Origin: Lasiosphaeris hirsuta
Lineage: Eukaryota > Ascomycota > Sordariomycetes > Sordariales > Lasiosphaeriaceae
Direction: 5' to 3'
Assembly: GCA_030549175.1 (NCBI GenBank)
Contig: JAUKUA010000007.1
Coordinates: 868,001 to 932,000, forward strand
DNA length: 64,000 nt
The notes beneath the pieces are model-generated. The model was given only the letters and a program-made list of their open reading frames with translations. It searched no databases and was not told where the DNA came from. Each line of letters starts with the position of its first letter. Within the stretch, counting starts at the first letter, position 1. This document shows, piece by piece, positions 1-12,549 of the stretch. A program made the translations under genes and the position numbers.

Positions 1-682
1 GATGGAGATGATCGTCATGGGTAACCTCGCGGTTTAGGTGCTAGTGAAATCCACCGCCACCATCTGCTTCCAACAAGCTGACCGTTGCCATTCCGAGACT
101 TGGATAATGGGCGTCGATGATAAAGACGACACGGATCTTTCCATCGCTTTCTCGGATATAGTCCGTTGCCTTTTGCTCCACATGTGTCCAAGATTCACTC
201 TATGAGACCTCGTACACGAGTGAAGCTTTAGGGTCGTGTATGGATCCGAACGAGCTATCAGGTATCTTATGCAATTTCCCCTTAAAGTAGATTGATGCTG
301 TGTTGAAGCAGGTAATCCGCTTCGCCCGTTCTCGGATAGCGGCATTGTCGATGTTGAGGACAGCCCTCTGACTTTCCATGTTCAAAGTAACATTGACCCT
401 CCATCTTATGAGAGAGTGGCCTCGTGATTCCCTAGACTCGGACATATCGAGGAGAGTAATATGGGATTGGTAGTTGTATTCGAAGCGAGCTGCGTTCCGT
501 AGGCCGATACGATGCAGTTTGAGAAGGAGTTCGGAGAGTACGCTTCCAACTTGGTCGGGCGGCTAGGGAAAGCGAAACGACGGAATTCGCTGGTCGTGAT
601 CGCGCGCGTCGTCGACGAGCCGGATGATCTGATCTGTCAAGGAACGACCTGTTAAGGAACTATCCACAAAAAAAACTTGGCA
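1..682 (-). pseudogene. Broken fungal hypothetical gene, possible PD-(D/E)XK-like nuclease fold, truncated by window start
   Basis: One - strand frame stays open from about 682 to position 1 except for three TAG codons (563-565, 200-202, 41-43), each explicable as CAG or TGG hit by RIP. Its middle reads like a conserved fungal protein: a helical N-terminal part, then a segment with an E before S-x-S, and later the pattern KIRVVFIIDAHYPS. That order (acidic residue, Ser pair, helix, K-x-R-V-V strand) recalls fungal proteins with a restriction-endonuclease-like domain. This assignment is from memory of the pattern and is weak. The C-terminus lies outside the window. No neighbour suggests an operon or cluster. 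Confidence 0.4.
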
Positions 683-699
683 CGAGCTCGACTTATAGT

Positions 700-989
700 C
701 TGGCTGACCTTATGGGAGAGGTCAATACGCTTATTTTCTTGGATGCGTAGCGGCGTTGGAAACATTCCCCGAGATTTATGAGGGCCTAATTAGAATAGGA
801 ATAGCGCCTGCTCCGCCGCTGAGCCGTATACGTCCTTGGCGCGAAACCGGGAAGTTGGTATTAACAGTTTCCCCGGCGCTCCGTGATGCCCTAGCGGCCT
901 TAGAAAGTATGCCTCTGCTCTCCTGGAGAGGCTATGCTAGTATCGAGGGACCAGAGAAGCGACTTCGCGGACGGCCTTGGAGGCTCTAG
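700..989 (+). pseudogene. Unrecognised host-like open segment
   Basis: A + strand frame runs from about 700 to a double stop at 987-992. The last 77 codons (756-989) have no internal stop; upstream the same frame continues as far as a TGA near 703. The composition is normal for protein (Leu/Ala/Pro/Arg-rich, with an RPWR motif twice). It has no ATG that clearly serves as start and no recognised domain, so it is probably an exon or fragment of a decayed gene. The 5' flank at 667-675 is an A-run. Confidence 0.25.
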
Positions 990-1516
990 TAGTCTCCAGA
1001 CCGGGACAATGACGTCACGATGAGTTCTGGTTAGGACGGGGGACGCGTGAGTATGTGAAAACAGTGGGAGCACTGGCTACTGTCGGAAAAAGCCAGCGCG
1101 GCTCGTCGATTCTTCGCTTCAGCCGCCGATTTCTCCTTCCCACGACCGACGTGCCTTTCCGTAGGCGTCTTTAAACCCGTTCGCCTAGTCTTTCCCCACC
1201 ATAATTGCCAGTTTCTGCCATGTCGACCCGCCTCACGCCCAATCGGGCCCGCTTCCCAAGAGTTATAAATAATCGCAGACACTTTCTCAGACGCTCAAAA
1301 GGTCATGGTTCTTACTAGCGCTACATCAGTACAACAGCTGGTATTCCAGTTGGTAGAACGCCTCTGGCATTAAGATAGCTAACAAAACCAGGACTTCCAC
1401 TTATCAGATAGACTTTACGCCAACAGCGCGCTCTTTAAAGAAGCTACTTCTTTCGACTCACGGAGGCCTCTGATCTTCCAGATAGCCTTACATATTCGAG
1501 ATTCTTACCGTAGGTT
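990..1516. other. Intergenic or decayed sequence
   Basis: I see no convincing gene. Base composition is moderate, with a scatter of TAG/TAA that makes all six frames short. A - strand frame at 1031-1282 is open, but it has basic, low-information composition and no supporting splice sites. Confidence 0.3.
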
Positions 1517-1852
1517 ATGGGCCTAATAGAGACGTATAGATAGCTCGCATCACTACAACCTGAGCTTCTTCGTTACTATATACAAAATATCAACGTGCTC
1601 GAGACAACAGCGGGCCTGGCAATAGGCCTAGGCCGGCGATTCTATTATATTCCACTTTCCAGAAGTCTAGCCAACTTGAAGTGTCATCTCTGTCACGAAG
1701 CGTATGAATAGGATGACTGCCGACGCGATATCAAGGACTGCAATAACGAAGTCGAACTGACGCTTCCTTACCCACGGTGTAACGACCGCTACGAGGCTCG
1801 AAAGAAGGCTGGAATGCGACTCCGCCAATCGGCCAGCTCAGGCCGAGTATGA
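1517..1852 (+). pseudogene. Cys-rich degenerate ORF
   Basis: From ATG 1517 a single frame runs 111 codons to TGA 1850-1852 with only TAG interruptions. The N-terminal half is hydrophobic and aliphatic. The C-terminal half carries five cysteines spaced C-x2-C-x10-C-x6-C-x13-C (about 1686-1780) and then a basic stretch, which suggests a zinc-binding module. I do not recognise the family. It overlaps the 3' end of open frames on the other strand (1789-2212), so one of the two may be a shadow; the ordered cysteines favour this one. Confidence 0.3.
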
Positions 1853-2212
1853 TCATACTCGGCTAAACCTACCCGTAAGGTGATGAAATTGCTTACCTTA
1901 CCTGTGGCGATGGGTCGGCGAGTCCCGATCTCACCTACTTGAACGCACGCGTTGCCCCGTGCCTCGGGTGCACTGGGGTCCCATTCGTAAATCACGCCGG
2001 CAGCCGACGAAAAGTCGTTCTTTGATGGTAAGCTCCATCTCCTGGAACACTAACGGCACGGACGAGGTCGACGCAGCACCCAGGACATGTGTAAACTTCT
2101 TGGCCAAACCGTTGTTAGAGTCGGCTATCTCGCCTAGGTTGGTAGCATCTAGTATGCGAATGTTCATGACTATGTGGCCCTTGGCATCCTGGCGCGCGGC
2201 CGACGTGTACAA
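1789..2212 (-). pseudogene. Decayed gene of unknown function, two overlapping frames
   Basis: Two - strand frames together look coding. The first (1931-2212) carries a segment beginning GHIVMNIRILDATN with good protein-like composition. A second frame continues to a stop near 1789 through IYEWDPSAPEARGN. They would join with a one-base shift or a splice near 2010-2030. No domain recognised. It lies directly downstream of the 2291-2955 gene on the same strand and could be its 3' end, although that gene has a plausible stop at 2291-2293. Confidence 0.25.
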
Positions 2213-2290
2213 CGTCGCTAAACTTTTGCGGGCTCTGCAGGGCCGTCACCGTCTAGAACGCTTGGGGTAAGCGACTGGATCGTGACCAGC

Positions 2291-2955
2291 TTATACTCGG
2301 CATCTTGGTCTAGACGAAACAAACATGGCCGACTCGGAGTTGCCTAATGATAACAGAGGGATTCGCCAGTGCCGCGCGGTCGGGGTCGATGGCCCTGAGG
2401 CCTGTAGTGGTATGAAACATATGACTTGCCGTGAAGAAGGCAGGTCCGCCGTCAAATGCGCTCACCTTATCCTCAGTTTTCTCCTCGTGCTTTGGCGGTC
2501 TACGGGGGAAGTACTGGGCGTAGTCCCTAGATCCTTTTGTGATTTCCAGCCACGTATTAGTCCGTGATCGGTATGGGAGGAAGCCACGTCACTCACCCCT
2601 ATCTATAAGCTTCGCGAGGGGATCACCAGTGGTAACCTTCTTTGTAACGGTCATGCCGCCGATATGCGCGCTTTCGTTCTGCTGTTCATCCCGCTTCATT
2701 GCCCCCGCCCTTGACGGCCTCTACCCACTTGCTGGCCTTGGTATCCCACTGGGCCAGCAGCGTCTCCTGCATGCCCGTCCACTCGCTGGCGGCGTCCCGT
2801 TCCATCTCCTGCAGCTTCTCCTTGACGCGGCTGAGCTTGGCGTGGTACTTTTGGACAAAGGCTTGGTCCTTGCGGAGTTCCCAGATATTCGGTAGCTTAC
2901 CGTCCGCTGCCTTGAGACCGGTGGCCACGTGCTTGGCAAGTAGGAACGGTGCCAT
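2291..2955 (-). pseudogene. Three-exon fungal hypothetical gene with a coiled-coil N-terminus, frame-broken
   Basis: Starts at ATG 2953-2955. The first about 85 residues are charged and helical (LSRVKEKLQEMERD), so probably a coiled coil. The frame then stops at 2686-2688, but the overlapping frame carries on from an ATG at about 2698. Two introns fit fungal consensus: 2534-2596 (63 bp, GTGAGT donor, GACTAATAC branch site) and 2402-2465 (64 bp, GTGAGC donor, CTACAG acceptor). Splicing both keeps one frame to TAA 2291-2293. Family not recognised. The truncated 5' end of retroelement C1 begins about 12 bp upstream of the start codon, so promoter sequence has probably been lost. Confidence 0.4.
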
Positions 2956-2966
2956 TTAGGCGCTCG

Positions 2967-5360
2967 GCGACCTACTGTTGAAACAACAAGATAAGCGGAT
3001 ATATATTGTTAAGCTCTACGAAGCCCAATAGATGTTCGACTACATCTTTAAGAATCCGAGAGTTAAGTAGTGGACCAACGTAAAGCCGGAGTGTAAGTAA
3101 GTACTCGTGGCGTTAGCAAGCCTAATTTTTCTTACTAACGGAACATTTACCTACTTAAGAAGCCCTATTTAGAACAGCTATCTAAACGCCTAGAACGTTA
3201 ACAACCACATTCCGAAAGAATGCTTCAAAACTCTGGTCGACAACTACTTTCAAGGAGTATAGGAAGGCCTCTACCTAGTACTAGAGCATTTGAGAACGGT
3301 AGAAACGCTAGAACTAAGGGACACCTAACAGACCTTAATAACGCTACTACCTACGGACCTAATACTTAGGAACATACTAACTATTTTACTACTAAGTAAC
3401 ATGACATTAACAGTTAGACGGGATATTATACTAAGGAAGTCCGATATTATATCGTAAAACGAAGGATTCTTACCTGTAATACTAAGCGAAATAGTAAAAG
3501 ACTATATGCCGAGGTAAGATCCGGATCCGCTTAAGGATCGTACTGACGAGTAACCTCTTAGTCTATCTCCATTTCTACCTCTAAAGTAATTAATAATCGA
3601 AGAGTAGCTTACGTAGATGATATAGGTTATATAGATATATCTTATGATTACTTTTGTAAGGACTAGTACGCCGGTGACCGGCTCCGTGGCTTAAGTAAGC
3701 ATTCTGTTAGCGATAAGAGACTCTAACTAGCAAATCTATTATGTCGGTCTCTTCTAGCTAGACATACTACCGGAGAAAGATAATAAGGCCTAACTATTTT
3801 ACGACGGTAAGTAACTTTATTATCGTAATATTTATCTTTAAACTATATATGTTAAAGAAACGGCCTTAGATCTTAATAGATATAGTACTCTTTATAAAAA
3901 AGTATTTTTATTATTTAAGAGATCAGCTCTCTAATAGTATAAGCTTCAATTATTAACTAAAGATAAGGAGTATATAAGACTAAATGTTTTTAACTAGGTC
4001 ATAATTATCTTTTAATAGTTTAGACTAAAGTTAGTAAACATAAAACGATAGTTTAATTAACTTACGAGTAAGTTTAAAGTTAAAGATAATATTACCGATA
4101 AGTTAGTTTATATATATGTGATAGATTATTTTAAATATATAAGAGTATAAGAAGATAAGAAGGATTTTTAATTACTTACTAAGTTATATAATAATCTATA
4201 TAAGGAATTACGTTAGCTCTATATTTGACTAACTACTAAAGACATACTTTATAATTACTTCGATAAGATTGAAAAATAGGTATTAGTATCTTATAACACG
4301 TTAGTCGTTAAAGGAACGGTTATAAAAGTAACTAGAACGGTATTATATAATAAAGATAGAAAACGAGGTTAAGTTAACGATTAAGAAAGATAAGTTATTT
4401 AGTAAGATAATAACGGTAATTAAGGATACTTTAATAATAAAAGGTTATCTTCTAGTAACTAAAAAAGTAAATAATAAGAATGTTTATACTTTAGTAACGT
4501 AAACGAACGTAGCTATAATACGTACTTATACTAAGGATTTAATAACTAAGTACCTAGAGATTTTTAGTTAAACTAAGTATTTTAGAGGTAGCGGTACTAT
4601 AGCTAACGTTAATCTTATGACAACGGCACTTTTACATATATTAACAATAAGTTTATCTATAAAGAAAGTACTAATATCTAGTAGTAATATAAGTAACTCG
4701 AGACTAAGAGATATTACTTTATTAATAAAGGAGAATTAAAAAAGGATATTATTACTTTTCTTAACGTTATAATATCTCTTTTTTATTTAGCTTTCCTTCG
4801 TTCCTCCGTAATATTAAGTAACCTCACTCGGTATAAAGTACCTAATAAGAAAAAGTATAAATGTTCGAGCTGTACGGAAACATTCGACTATAGAAATAAG
4901 CTATGGTAATATATCTAGATAGAATATATTAAATAACTATAGAAGCTAAAGGAAGATTTAATCATATACTAAGAACCTAAGTTCCTAAAAGAGCCTATGT
5001 CTCTTATACCTCCTATAAAGCCCGTGACTCCAAGGTAACCTACCTATTTAAGAGAAGAGCTAGAGAGCTCTAAGAAGTTAGAGGATAATAGAAACATAAG
5101 AATAAGTAAGAACGATATAAAGAAGGTTCGTTTTAAACAGATATCTATAAAAGATATAGAAAAGAAAGATAAAGAATTTATTATAACTTAGGAAAATTAC
5201 TTAATAAAGGACTAAAGTAGTAATAACTTAAGTGATAAAGGAGCTTATGTTATCTTTAAGGAAGGATAAGTTATTAAAATAAACTTACTACTTTGTTTTA
5301 CAAGTTCTTAATATCCGAAGAAGTCTTATCTTTAAATCAATGTTAAAGTAGACTTAAACG
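2967..5360 (+). pseudogene. Family C gag with a C2H2-type zinc finger (degenerate)
   Basis: From 2967 one frame can be read for about 400 codons if TAA/TAG are taken as former Gln or Trp codons. It begins GDLLLKQQDKR, and the same protein is better preserved in C2. Further on, 4856-4930 reads YKCSSC followed by a phenylalanine, a leucine and two Tyr codons in the histidine positions. This is C-x2-C-x12-H-x4-H (Cys at 4862 and 4871), a C2H2 finger with both His codons changed CAT to TAT. Such a finger in place of the CCHC knuckle occurs in a known group of fungal gypsy polyproteins (from memory). The product would package element RNA. Confidence 0.6.
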
Positions 5361-6648
5361 ATAAACTTACATATGTCTACTTTGACATTGATAACTTAAC
5401 TAACTTCATTGATAAAAAGTAGATTTAGAAATAAGTACGTTATTTATACTAGGTACCGTAGAAATCCCGTTTCGTTAAGAGAGTCAACTTAAGAACTTAT
5501 ATCGATAAGTAAACCGAGTTCGATTTTTATATTTCTGATATAACATAGTGAACTAATATTAACGTTTACTTTTATATAAAGGTTAATATTATCGACGAGC
5601 TAGGGCTGTATATGTTAATCGGTACTACCTTTATAGATAATAATAGTATAATTATTAACTTCTTAAGAAATAATATTACTTTCTAATCTATTAAAAATAT
5701 AAAGACAAGGGTAGACTTAGTTACTAAACCTTATCGAGAGATTATACATAAGGTCACTACTTTCTAAAGTGTTATTTTTATACCTAAAGAGAAAGGTTTT
5801 ATCAAGACTAAGATATATAATTTACTAAAGTTATTACCTAAGGAGATATATATTTATAATAAGTCATAGACTTTTTATCTTATGTTAACATAAGAAGATA
5901 TCTAGGATAGTAACATCGACTACTTAATATCTTATATAATATACTTTTATAACTAGATATCTAAGTTAATAATTATTAAAAGAGGCTAGAAGATTAGGAA
6001 AGTTTAAGAATAGTCCAGAGTAAAGTAAATATTTATATTTAATTTAATAAGTTATAACATAAATATAAGAGTAAGAATTATATAAGCCTTCTCTATAAGA
6101 TTTTACATAGAGCTTAATAATGTTAATATAGAAAAATGTTATTTAACTATCTTTAATAAAATCTACTAACTTGAGAGTAAAATAAAAGATATTTTCGTTT
6201 ATATTCTAAGTGGTTAAATAAGTAATAAGACAAAAATCGTTAATATTTTATAGTTACTTCCTTTAAAAATAAGATATCATATGCTATTATATAAAGTTAA
6301 AAAGTTAGTCGATTTTCCTATTATTAAAAGTAAAGTTAAAATAAGTATCTCTAAGATAAACGGAGCTTTTATAAAAAGAATTAAGAACCTTTTAAATAAG
6401 TATAATATATTCTATAATAGAGATATTATATTTATGTCCGATAAGAGTAAAATGAAAATTGACCTTATTAAGAGATAGTAAAACTAAATTAAGCTAGTAA
6501 AGCTATATCTTTAGAAAGCGAAAGATTACGTTTTCGTTATGTAAAGACTTAATACTATATATACAGCTAGAAAGTTAACCTTTCTTAATAAACTAACCCC
6601 TATCATATGTCTTATCTTCGTAATATGAAAAACGGTTAACAAAGTAAA
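5361..6648 (+). pseudogene. Family C protease and N-terminal RT (degenerate)
   Basis: The frame continues from the finger region. About 5560-5720 contains a retropepsin-like stretch (VNIIDELGLYMLIGT, then a Phe-Ile-Asp and a hydrophobic strand). After a linker, about 6281-6478 is an uninterrupted 65-codon piece of the connection to RT. RT begins before the insertion point of element A: the sequence ending at 6648 plus that from 32889 gives one frame containing KGCFVIDLYTLNKIT, the conserved RT motif with D-x-R-x-L-N. Confidence 0.55.
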
Positions 6649-6653
6649 GAAGG
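6649..6653. repeat. Target-site duplication of element A, left copy (GAAGG)
   Basis: GAAGG immediately before the LTR start at 6654. The same five bases follow the other LTR at 32889-32893. Confidence 0.92.
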
Positions 6654-7669
6654 TGTCACACTGGTAGGCTCACCTAGGCCAACAGGGTCACTGACCTCCT
6701 TGACTGAGCCACACCACCGGCACATACCACACACCTACACAACATCATGGACCCACAACAACGGGTTCAGAGAACCCGTCAATGTGGAACCAGCACCAAG
6801 AAGGTTGCCATAACGTGGCGTAACCTCGGGACACACTCTATCGTGTGGCCAGTGGCCTATTCAGCCCGTACACAGGTCAAAGGATCCTCAGGTACGACCA
6901 CGGGTCACGACGGGATACCTCGAACCATCTATAAGCTGGAGTAGTTACACAGTGGACCTCGCCCACGCTAGGTAACGTCACCAGACTTCAGATTTGTCAT
7001 AGACAAGCCACTCAACCCCAGCATCACAATCAGGGCCTACACAGCAGCCAAGATCTTACAGTTGGTCTTTCAAATCAGGGACCTCCCCGCTATCGCCGGC
7101 ATTCCTTTAGAAGACCTGGAACCCGACGTTCTCCGGAGTCTAGCTTCAGTGGTGACAGGTAGCCGCGACCCCCATGTGTAAGTCACGAAGGGAACCGTTA
7201 CTGTGACAGCCGACATGGGATCGACCTAACAGTACTGTGGCCAACGTAAGTACTAAGGACGTGAAGGAACGCCTATAGCAATGGACACCATGCCACTAGA
7301 GCTGTATAGATAAGTACTAATACCAGCCGTGGACCAACGTGTAATAGGCCGGCTTCACTTAGCTTATAGCCGCGGATTTATAAGGCGCGAGAGACGGGCG
7401 GCTAGAAAGGAGATTCGGGACTGACGGACGGCTAAGAGGATCCTTTAGGTATTTTAGTATCTTTATATCTTATACATAACCTTCCATAAGTAGTACTGAT
7501 ATCTTACGATAGATCCTCGAGAGGAAAAAGCTCCCCAGTTCTCTTTAGACAAACCTAAAAAGATTATTAGCTGAACTTTGGTAAAGCTGAGGGGTAATAT
7601 AACCTTATGAACCCTTCTGTTTCTTTTGACTTATAACTACGAAGTATCGTTTGTTATTTCTTATGGTAT
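6654..7669 (+). repeat. Element A 5' LTR, first part
   Basis: Begins TGTCACACTGG and breaks off at the B1 insertion. The remaining 328 bp resume at 16265. The first about 500 bp are GC-richer than the matching part of the 3' LTR (31545 onward), and the inner part is more AT-rich. Confidence 0.92.
7665..7669. repeat. Target-site duplication of B1, left copy (GGTAT)
   Basis: GGTAT just before the B1 LTR at 7670. It is repeated at 16260-16264 just after the other LTR, and a single equivalent site is present in the uninterrupted LTR around 32546. Confidence 0.92.
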
Positions 7670-8928
7670 TATGACATAGGCTAGCCTGTGAAGATCTGGG
7701 GTGTGACAACCACAAGGTGAGATATCAAATGAAGAGTTAGACTACAGAGCTTTAACCTTTTCCTAACTCTCGACTTAACCGTTCAGCGAACCATCCCGAC
7801 AATTGCTGTTAGTCTAGTTCAGAGCTTTCACACGATAAATTTAGAGACTTGATCTTCGTAAGGCTAATAAGTATAAGGTCTGATTCAGAGGTTTAGAACA
7901 GAACGGTAAGGGAGTTAACTGTCGTAATATAAAGTGGTAGAAAGCTAGGGAGAAGAAGGTTTAGGGAGATAGAATGATCTAACAGAGGATAAGACATAAT
8001 ACTTCATAGTTACAAGTTAGGAAAAATAGAAAGGTTTATAAGGTTATATTATCCCTCAGCTTCACTGAAGTTCAGTTGATAATCTTTCTAGGTTTGTCCA
8101 AAGAGAATTGGGAAGCTTCTTCCTCTCGAGGATCCGTTGTAACGTACCTGTTCTACTTATGGAAGGCTATGTATAAGATATAAGGATACTAGAATACCTA
8201 AAGGATCCTCCTAACTACCCGTTGGTCCCGAATCTCCTTTCTAGCCGCCCGTCTTTCGTACCCTATAAATCCGTAGCTACAAACCAAGTAAAGCCGGCCT
8301 ATTATACGTTAGTCCATGGCCGGTATTAGTACTTATTCATACAGCTCTAGTAGCATGGTGTCTATCGTTGTAGATGTTCCTTCATGTCCTTAGTACTTAC
8401 GTTAGCCACAGTACTATTAAGTTAATCCCCCGGTCGGCTATCATAATAACGGTTTCCTTCGTGACTTATACGTAGGGGTCACGACTACCTGTTACTATTA
8501 AAGCTAGACTCCGGAGAATGTCGGGTTTTAGGTCTTCTAAAGGAATGCTAGCGATAGTAGGAAGGTCTATGATTCGAAAGACCAGCTATAGGGTCTAGGC
8601 TAGCTGTATAGGCCCTGACCACGATACTAAGGTTAAATAGCTTATCTATGACAAATCTAAAGTTTAATAACGTTACCTAGTACGGGCGAAATCTATTGTA
8701 TGGCTACGTACTGGCTAAATAGGCTATAAGCTACGTGTGGGATCGTGTCCTAAGGTTAAGCTACGTTGTAGCTATTCTCTATGATAGTTCCCTTATTTAT
8801 ATAATCTATGACGGATGTTCGTGGGTCAATGGATATGTGCTTCTTATGTGTAGTTTGTGCCGTTGGTGTAGGGTTCGATTAAGGAGGTTAGTAACCCTGT
8901 TAACTTAGGTGAGCCTATCAGTATAACA
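7670..8928 (-). repeat. B1 3' LTR
   Basis: 1259 bp. On the + strand it begins TATGACATAGG (RIP form of TGTGACACAGG) and ends CAGTATAACA. The outer end (7670 side) is better preserved than the same sequence at 15001. Confidence 0.92.
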
Positions 8929-11900
8929 TTATTTCCCTTTCTAGGAGGACTTACCTTAAGTTCCTAGGTTAATGACCCTAGGGTCCTTAGGCTTACGTAG
9001 GTGTTTGATATAGAAGTCCTAAAGTTCCTAGGTGTTAAAGAAGTGCTTATATGGTTCCTAAGTTTAATCCTTTTCTTCGGAGTACCTATCCCATTTGACG
9101 AGATATTTTACTATCCCTTTCTTAGTACGGGAGTTCATAATGTCCTCTACCATAAATTCCTCAGGATAAACATCCCCTATTTGTTCTGAGACCTAAATAG
9201 GGTTAGAGATTGGCTAAGAGCCGGTTCGAAAAGGTTCAATGAGGGAAACGTGAAAGGTAGAATAAATCTTTTATCGTTCCGGGAGTTTAAGTTTTACGGC
9301 AGTAGGAGATATTACCTTAGAGATTTTAAATAGGCCGAGTAACTTCTTATCTAGTTTCTTAGAAGGTCTCTTAGTCTTAATATTCCGTACGTTAAGTATT
9401 ACCAGTTGTTTTTTTTTAAAGGAAGATACTTCCGTTCACTTCCGATCTATATATTTCTTTATCCGTTCTTAAGATTCTTTAAGAGTCTCATAGAGGTTCT
9501 TATAGACCGTTGTTATCTAATATATTATGATCTTGTTATACGGGTTACACGTAGACTCGTTAGATAGATTATTAATGGCCGGATGATATCTATAGTTAGT
9601 GTAGAAGGGAGAGTTACTAATGGAAGTTAACCTAGCGTTATTTTACGTAAATTTGGCTATAGGTAATAAGATGTCCTAATTATTTATCTCATAATTAATA
9701 AAGGCTCTAAGGTAAGCCTCGATATGTTAGTTGAGATGTTCGGTCTGGCTATTTGTCTTAGGATAGAACGAGGTTAATATCTTTAGTTTGATTCCAATAT
9801 GTTTAAGGAAGTTACGTCAAAGTCTTATATTAAACCGTAAATCTTAGTTAAAGATAATACTAATAGATATGCCGTGATTTTTCTAACATTCGTAAGTAAA
9901 GATTAGGATTAAGTCTTCTATCTTCTTAGTATCGTTTCTTAAAGTAATAAAGTATATTATCTTAGTAAAAGTGTTAATAATAACCTAGATAAAGCTATAT
10001 CTATTTAAGAGAGAAAGGTTTATTATGAAGTCTATTGATATAAGCCTCTAGGAAGAATATTCTAACTTAATTAGGTAGAGTAGCCCGAAAAGAAGGTAAC
10101 GTCTTAGCTTATTACTTTGACACTTATGACAGGAGCGTATAAACTTAGCGACGTCCTTCTCGAGGTTTTGCTAGTACATATATTATTTAATAAGTTCAAC
10201 AGTCTTATCTATACCTATGTGGCCTGTTACTTTGGTATCGTGTTTAGAGCGGATGATCTAGATCTTAAGTTTCTAGTTGTCAAAGATCTAAATACGATTC
10301 TTTATAAACAGGATTCTATCTTTACTAGTTACGTTCTTTTTAAGGGAAATTAGAGCTTCTTAATATGTTTCGTCTATAAGGGTAGTAGCCTTGACTTATT
10401 TAAGAAATTCCTTGTTCCATTTTAGTGTTGGAATATTATAAAGACGAGCTTTTGAGAGTATGAACGATGGGGCCTTTAAATAGGAGAAATGTTCTTTATT
10501 TAAAATAGAGGTTATTAGTTAGTTTTTATTCCCCCCTTCCAAAAGGTACTCTTTACGCCGTGAGAGAGTATCTATCTTAGTATTCTATATGCTGGGACAG
10601 AAATTAATGACGAAATCGAAGGTAGCGAGCTACTGAGCCTATCGGGCTTAGCGACGGTTAAGAACTTTTACGGTTTGGAAGTATTTTTCAATTACGATAA
10701 TCCGAGAAGACTTCGATATGGTACTTAGCGTCCTTAAGGTAGTATCTCTAACGTTAGAAATAATTAATTATTATTAAAAGTTCTTTGTTATAGATCTCAT
10801 AGTTAATTTCTATAAAGATTAGTTTTCTTAAGTAGAACGTTATAAGATATATTTTGTTATTATCTTACTTCTATGATATTATTTCTCTTAATATATAATC
10901 TAAAGTGTTAGGTTCGATAATAGGTAGTTTATTAAGGTCGAAATAAATTAAAATAAGAGCTTTAGTAAAGGCTTTCTTTAATACTTTAAACGTAGTATTT
11001 ATCTAATTATTTTACGTCTAGGTTTTCTAGGTTAGATTAGTAGAATTAGTAAGTAGTTTAACAATGTGTAAGTAGCCCTTGATATAATACCTATAGAAGT
11101 TTGTAAATCTATTAAATTACTAGACTCTTTTTACCGATTTTAGCTATTTCTATGAAAGGATATATTCTACTTTATCCCTTAATATTACGATATCTTTAGT
11201 ATTAATGATATAGCTTAGATATTTTAATTCCTTAATATCTTATATATACTTAGAGGGGTTGATAGTAAGGTTATGCTTCTAAAGTCGCTTAAGAACTTTA
11301 ATAACAATTTTGTCATACTTTTTCTTAGAGCTTATATAAATGAGGAGGTCGTTAATATAAGATAGGAGGCTTTGATCAATAAGATCTTAAAAGATATAAT
11401 TTATTATACCTTAGAAGGTAACGGGAGTATTAATAAGGCCGAAAGATATTACGTTAAACTTAAAAAGACTATAATAGGTTCGAAACGTTATTTTCTACTT
11501 GTACTTTTCTTTCATTTGAATCAAGTTAAATCCCGATTTCAGATCCATTTTTATAAAGATAGTAAATTTGACGAAGGTATCTTAGAGTTTGGTGATTAGA
11601 GGTAATAGATAGTAGTTTTTAATTGTTCGTTCGTTAATTTTTCGGTAGTTAATTATAGAATGGAGGTTCTCTAGATCCCTTGTAGCTACCTTTTCTAATG
11701 ATACTTCTTTGTTTACGAAGAAGATAAGTAAAGAGTAGGATAATTTTGATTTCTATATCTTACCTTCCCTAAGTATCTAGTTTAACTATTTATAAAGGAT
11801 TTTCTTTTCTAAAGGTGATATGGGATAAAAGGATTCCTATAGGAGCTTTTCGTCTCTAATAATATCGACTATATAGTCCTAAGGCTAGTGGTCTAAGAGC

Positions 11901-12549
11901 CGTTAGGCCGCTTTAGGAGATGTTAAAGGTATAAAGATCTTAAATCTTTCGGAGATATTTAAGATATAGGATATCGTGACATTTATAATTAAGCTTTTAT
12001 TTCTTAGGATTATGAGAAAAGTGTAGTTCTAACGATAGTAGTTTAAACTAAAAGCTACTTTCATCATATTAAGGTCTTATAGGTAGTCTAGCTAGTATTA
12101 TTATAGTTACTAGTATAGAAGAAGGATATCGTATTTTATATCGAGGAGAGAAATTTCAAATGTTATATAAGAAAAATGTTTTACTTAGTACCATAGAACG
12201 ATTTTCTTAGTATATTCCTTACCTAATTTAAGGTTGATAGTTTTATTAAAGGCTTCTAAAGGTTTTGAGATCGTTTTATAAACATAAGAGATATTCCATT
12301 TCTTAATAAGGTCTTTACTTATAACCGGGCTTAAGGTATTAGGGTCTAGGAATACTTAGACGGGAATTTTCTTAGCTCCATAGTAGACAATAGTTATAGG
12401 AATAATCTTACGAGTATTATGGTATAGTTTATAGTTTTGTTTAATCTTCTTATAAGAAGGTTTCTCTATGTCATAGTAGGTACGTTTCTTAGTAAAGGTT
12501 ATGGCGTGTCAAGGCACGGTTTCCGATGCCATAAGTTTCGGGATGCTAG
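8929..12549 (-). pseudogene. B1 pol: protease-RT-RNase H-integrase-chromodomain (degenerate)
   Basis: Read on the - strand. RT active site at 11348-11359 reads Y-I-N-D in place of Y-x-D-D, a GAC/GAT to AAC change of the RIP type. Integrase covers roughly 9500-10560, RT/RNase H about 10560-11900 and protease about 12300. The chromodomain lies at about 8990-9210, and its + strand shadow is an uninterrupted 62-codon frame. The end of pol runs into a purine tract directly before the LTR. Frame and order match copy D. Dead: many TAA/TAG. Confidence 0.8.

Noticed and set aside
9001..9189. 62-codon frame, and its twin at 31284-31478 on the other strand.
   Set aside because: Antisense of the chromodomain in B1 and A.
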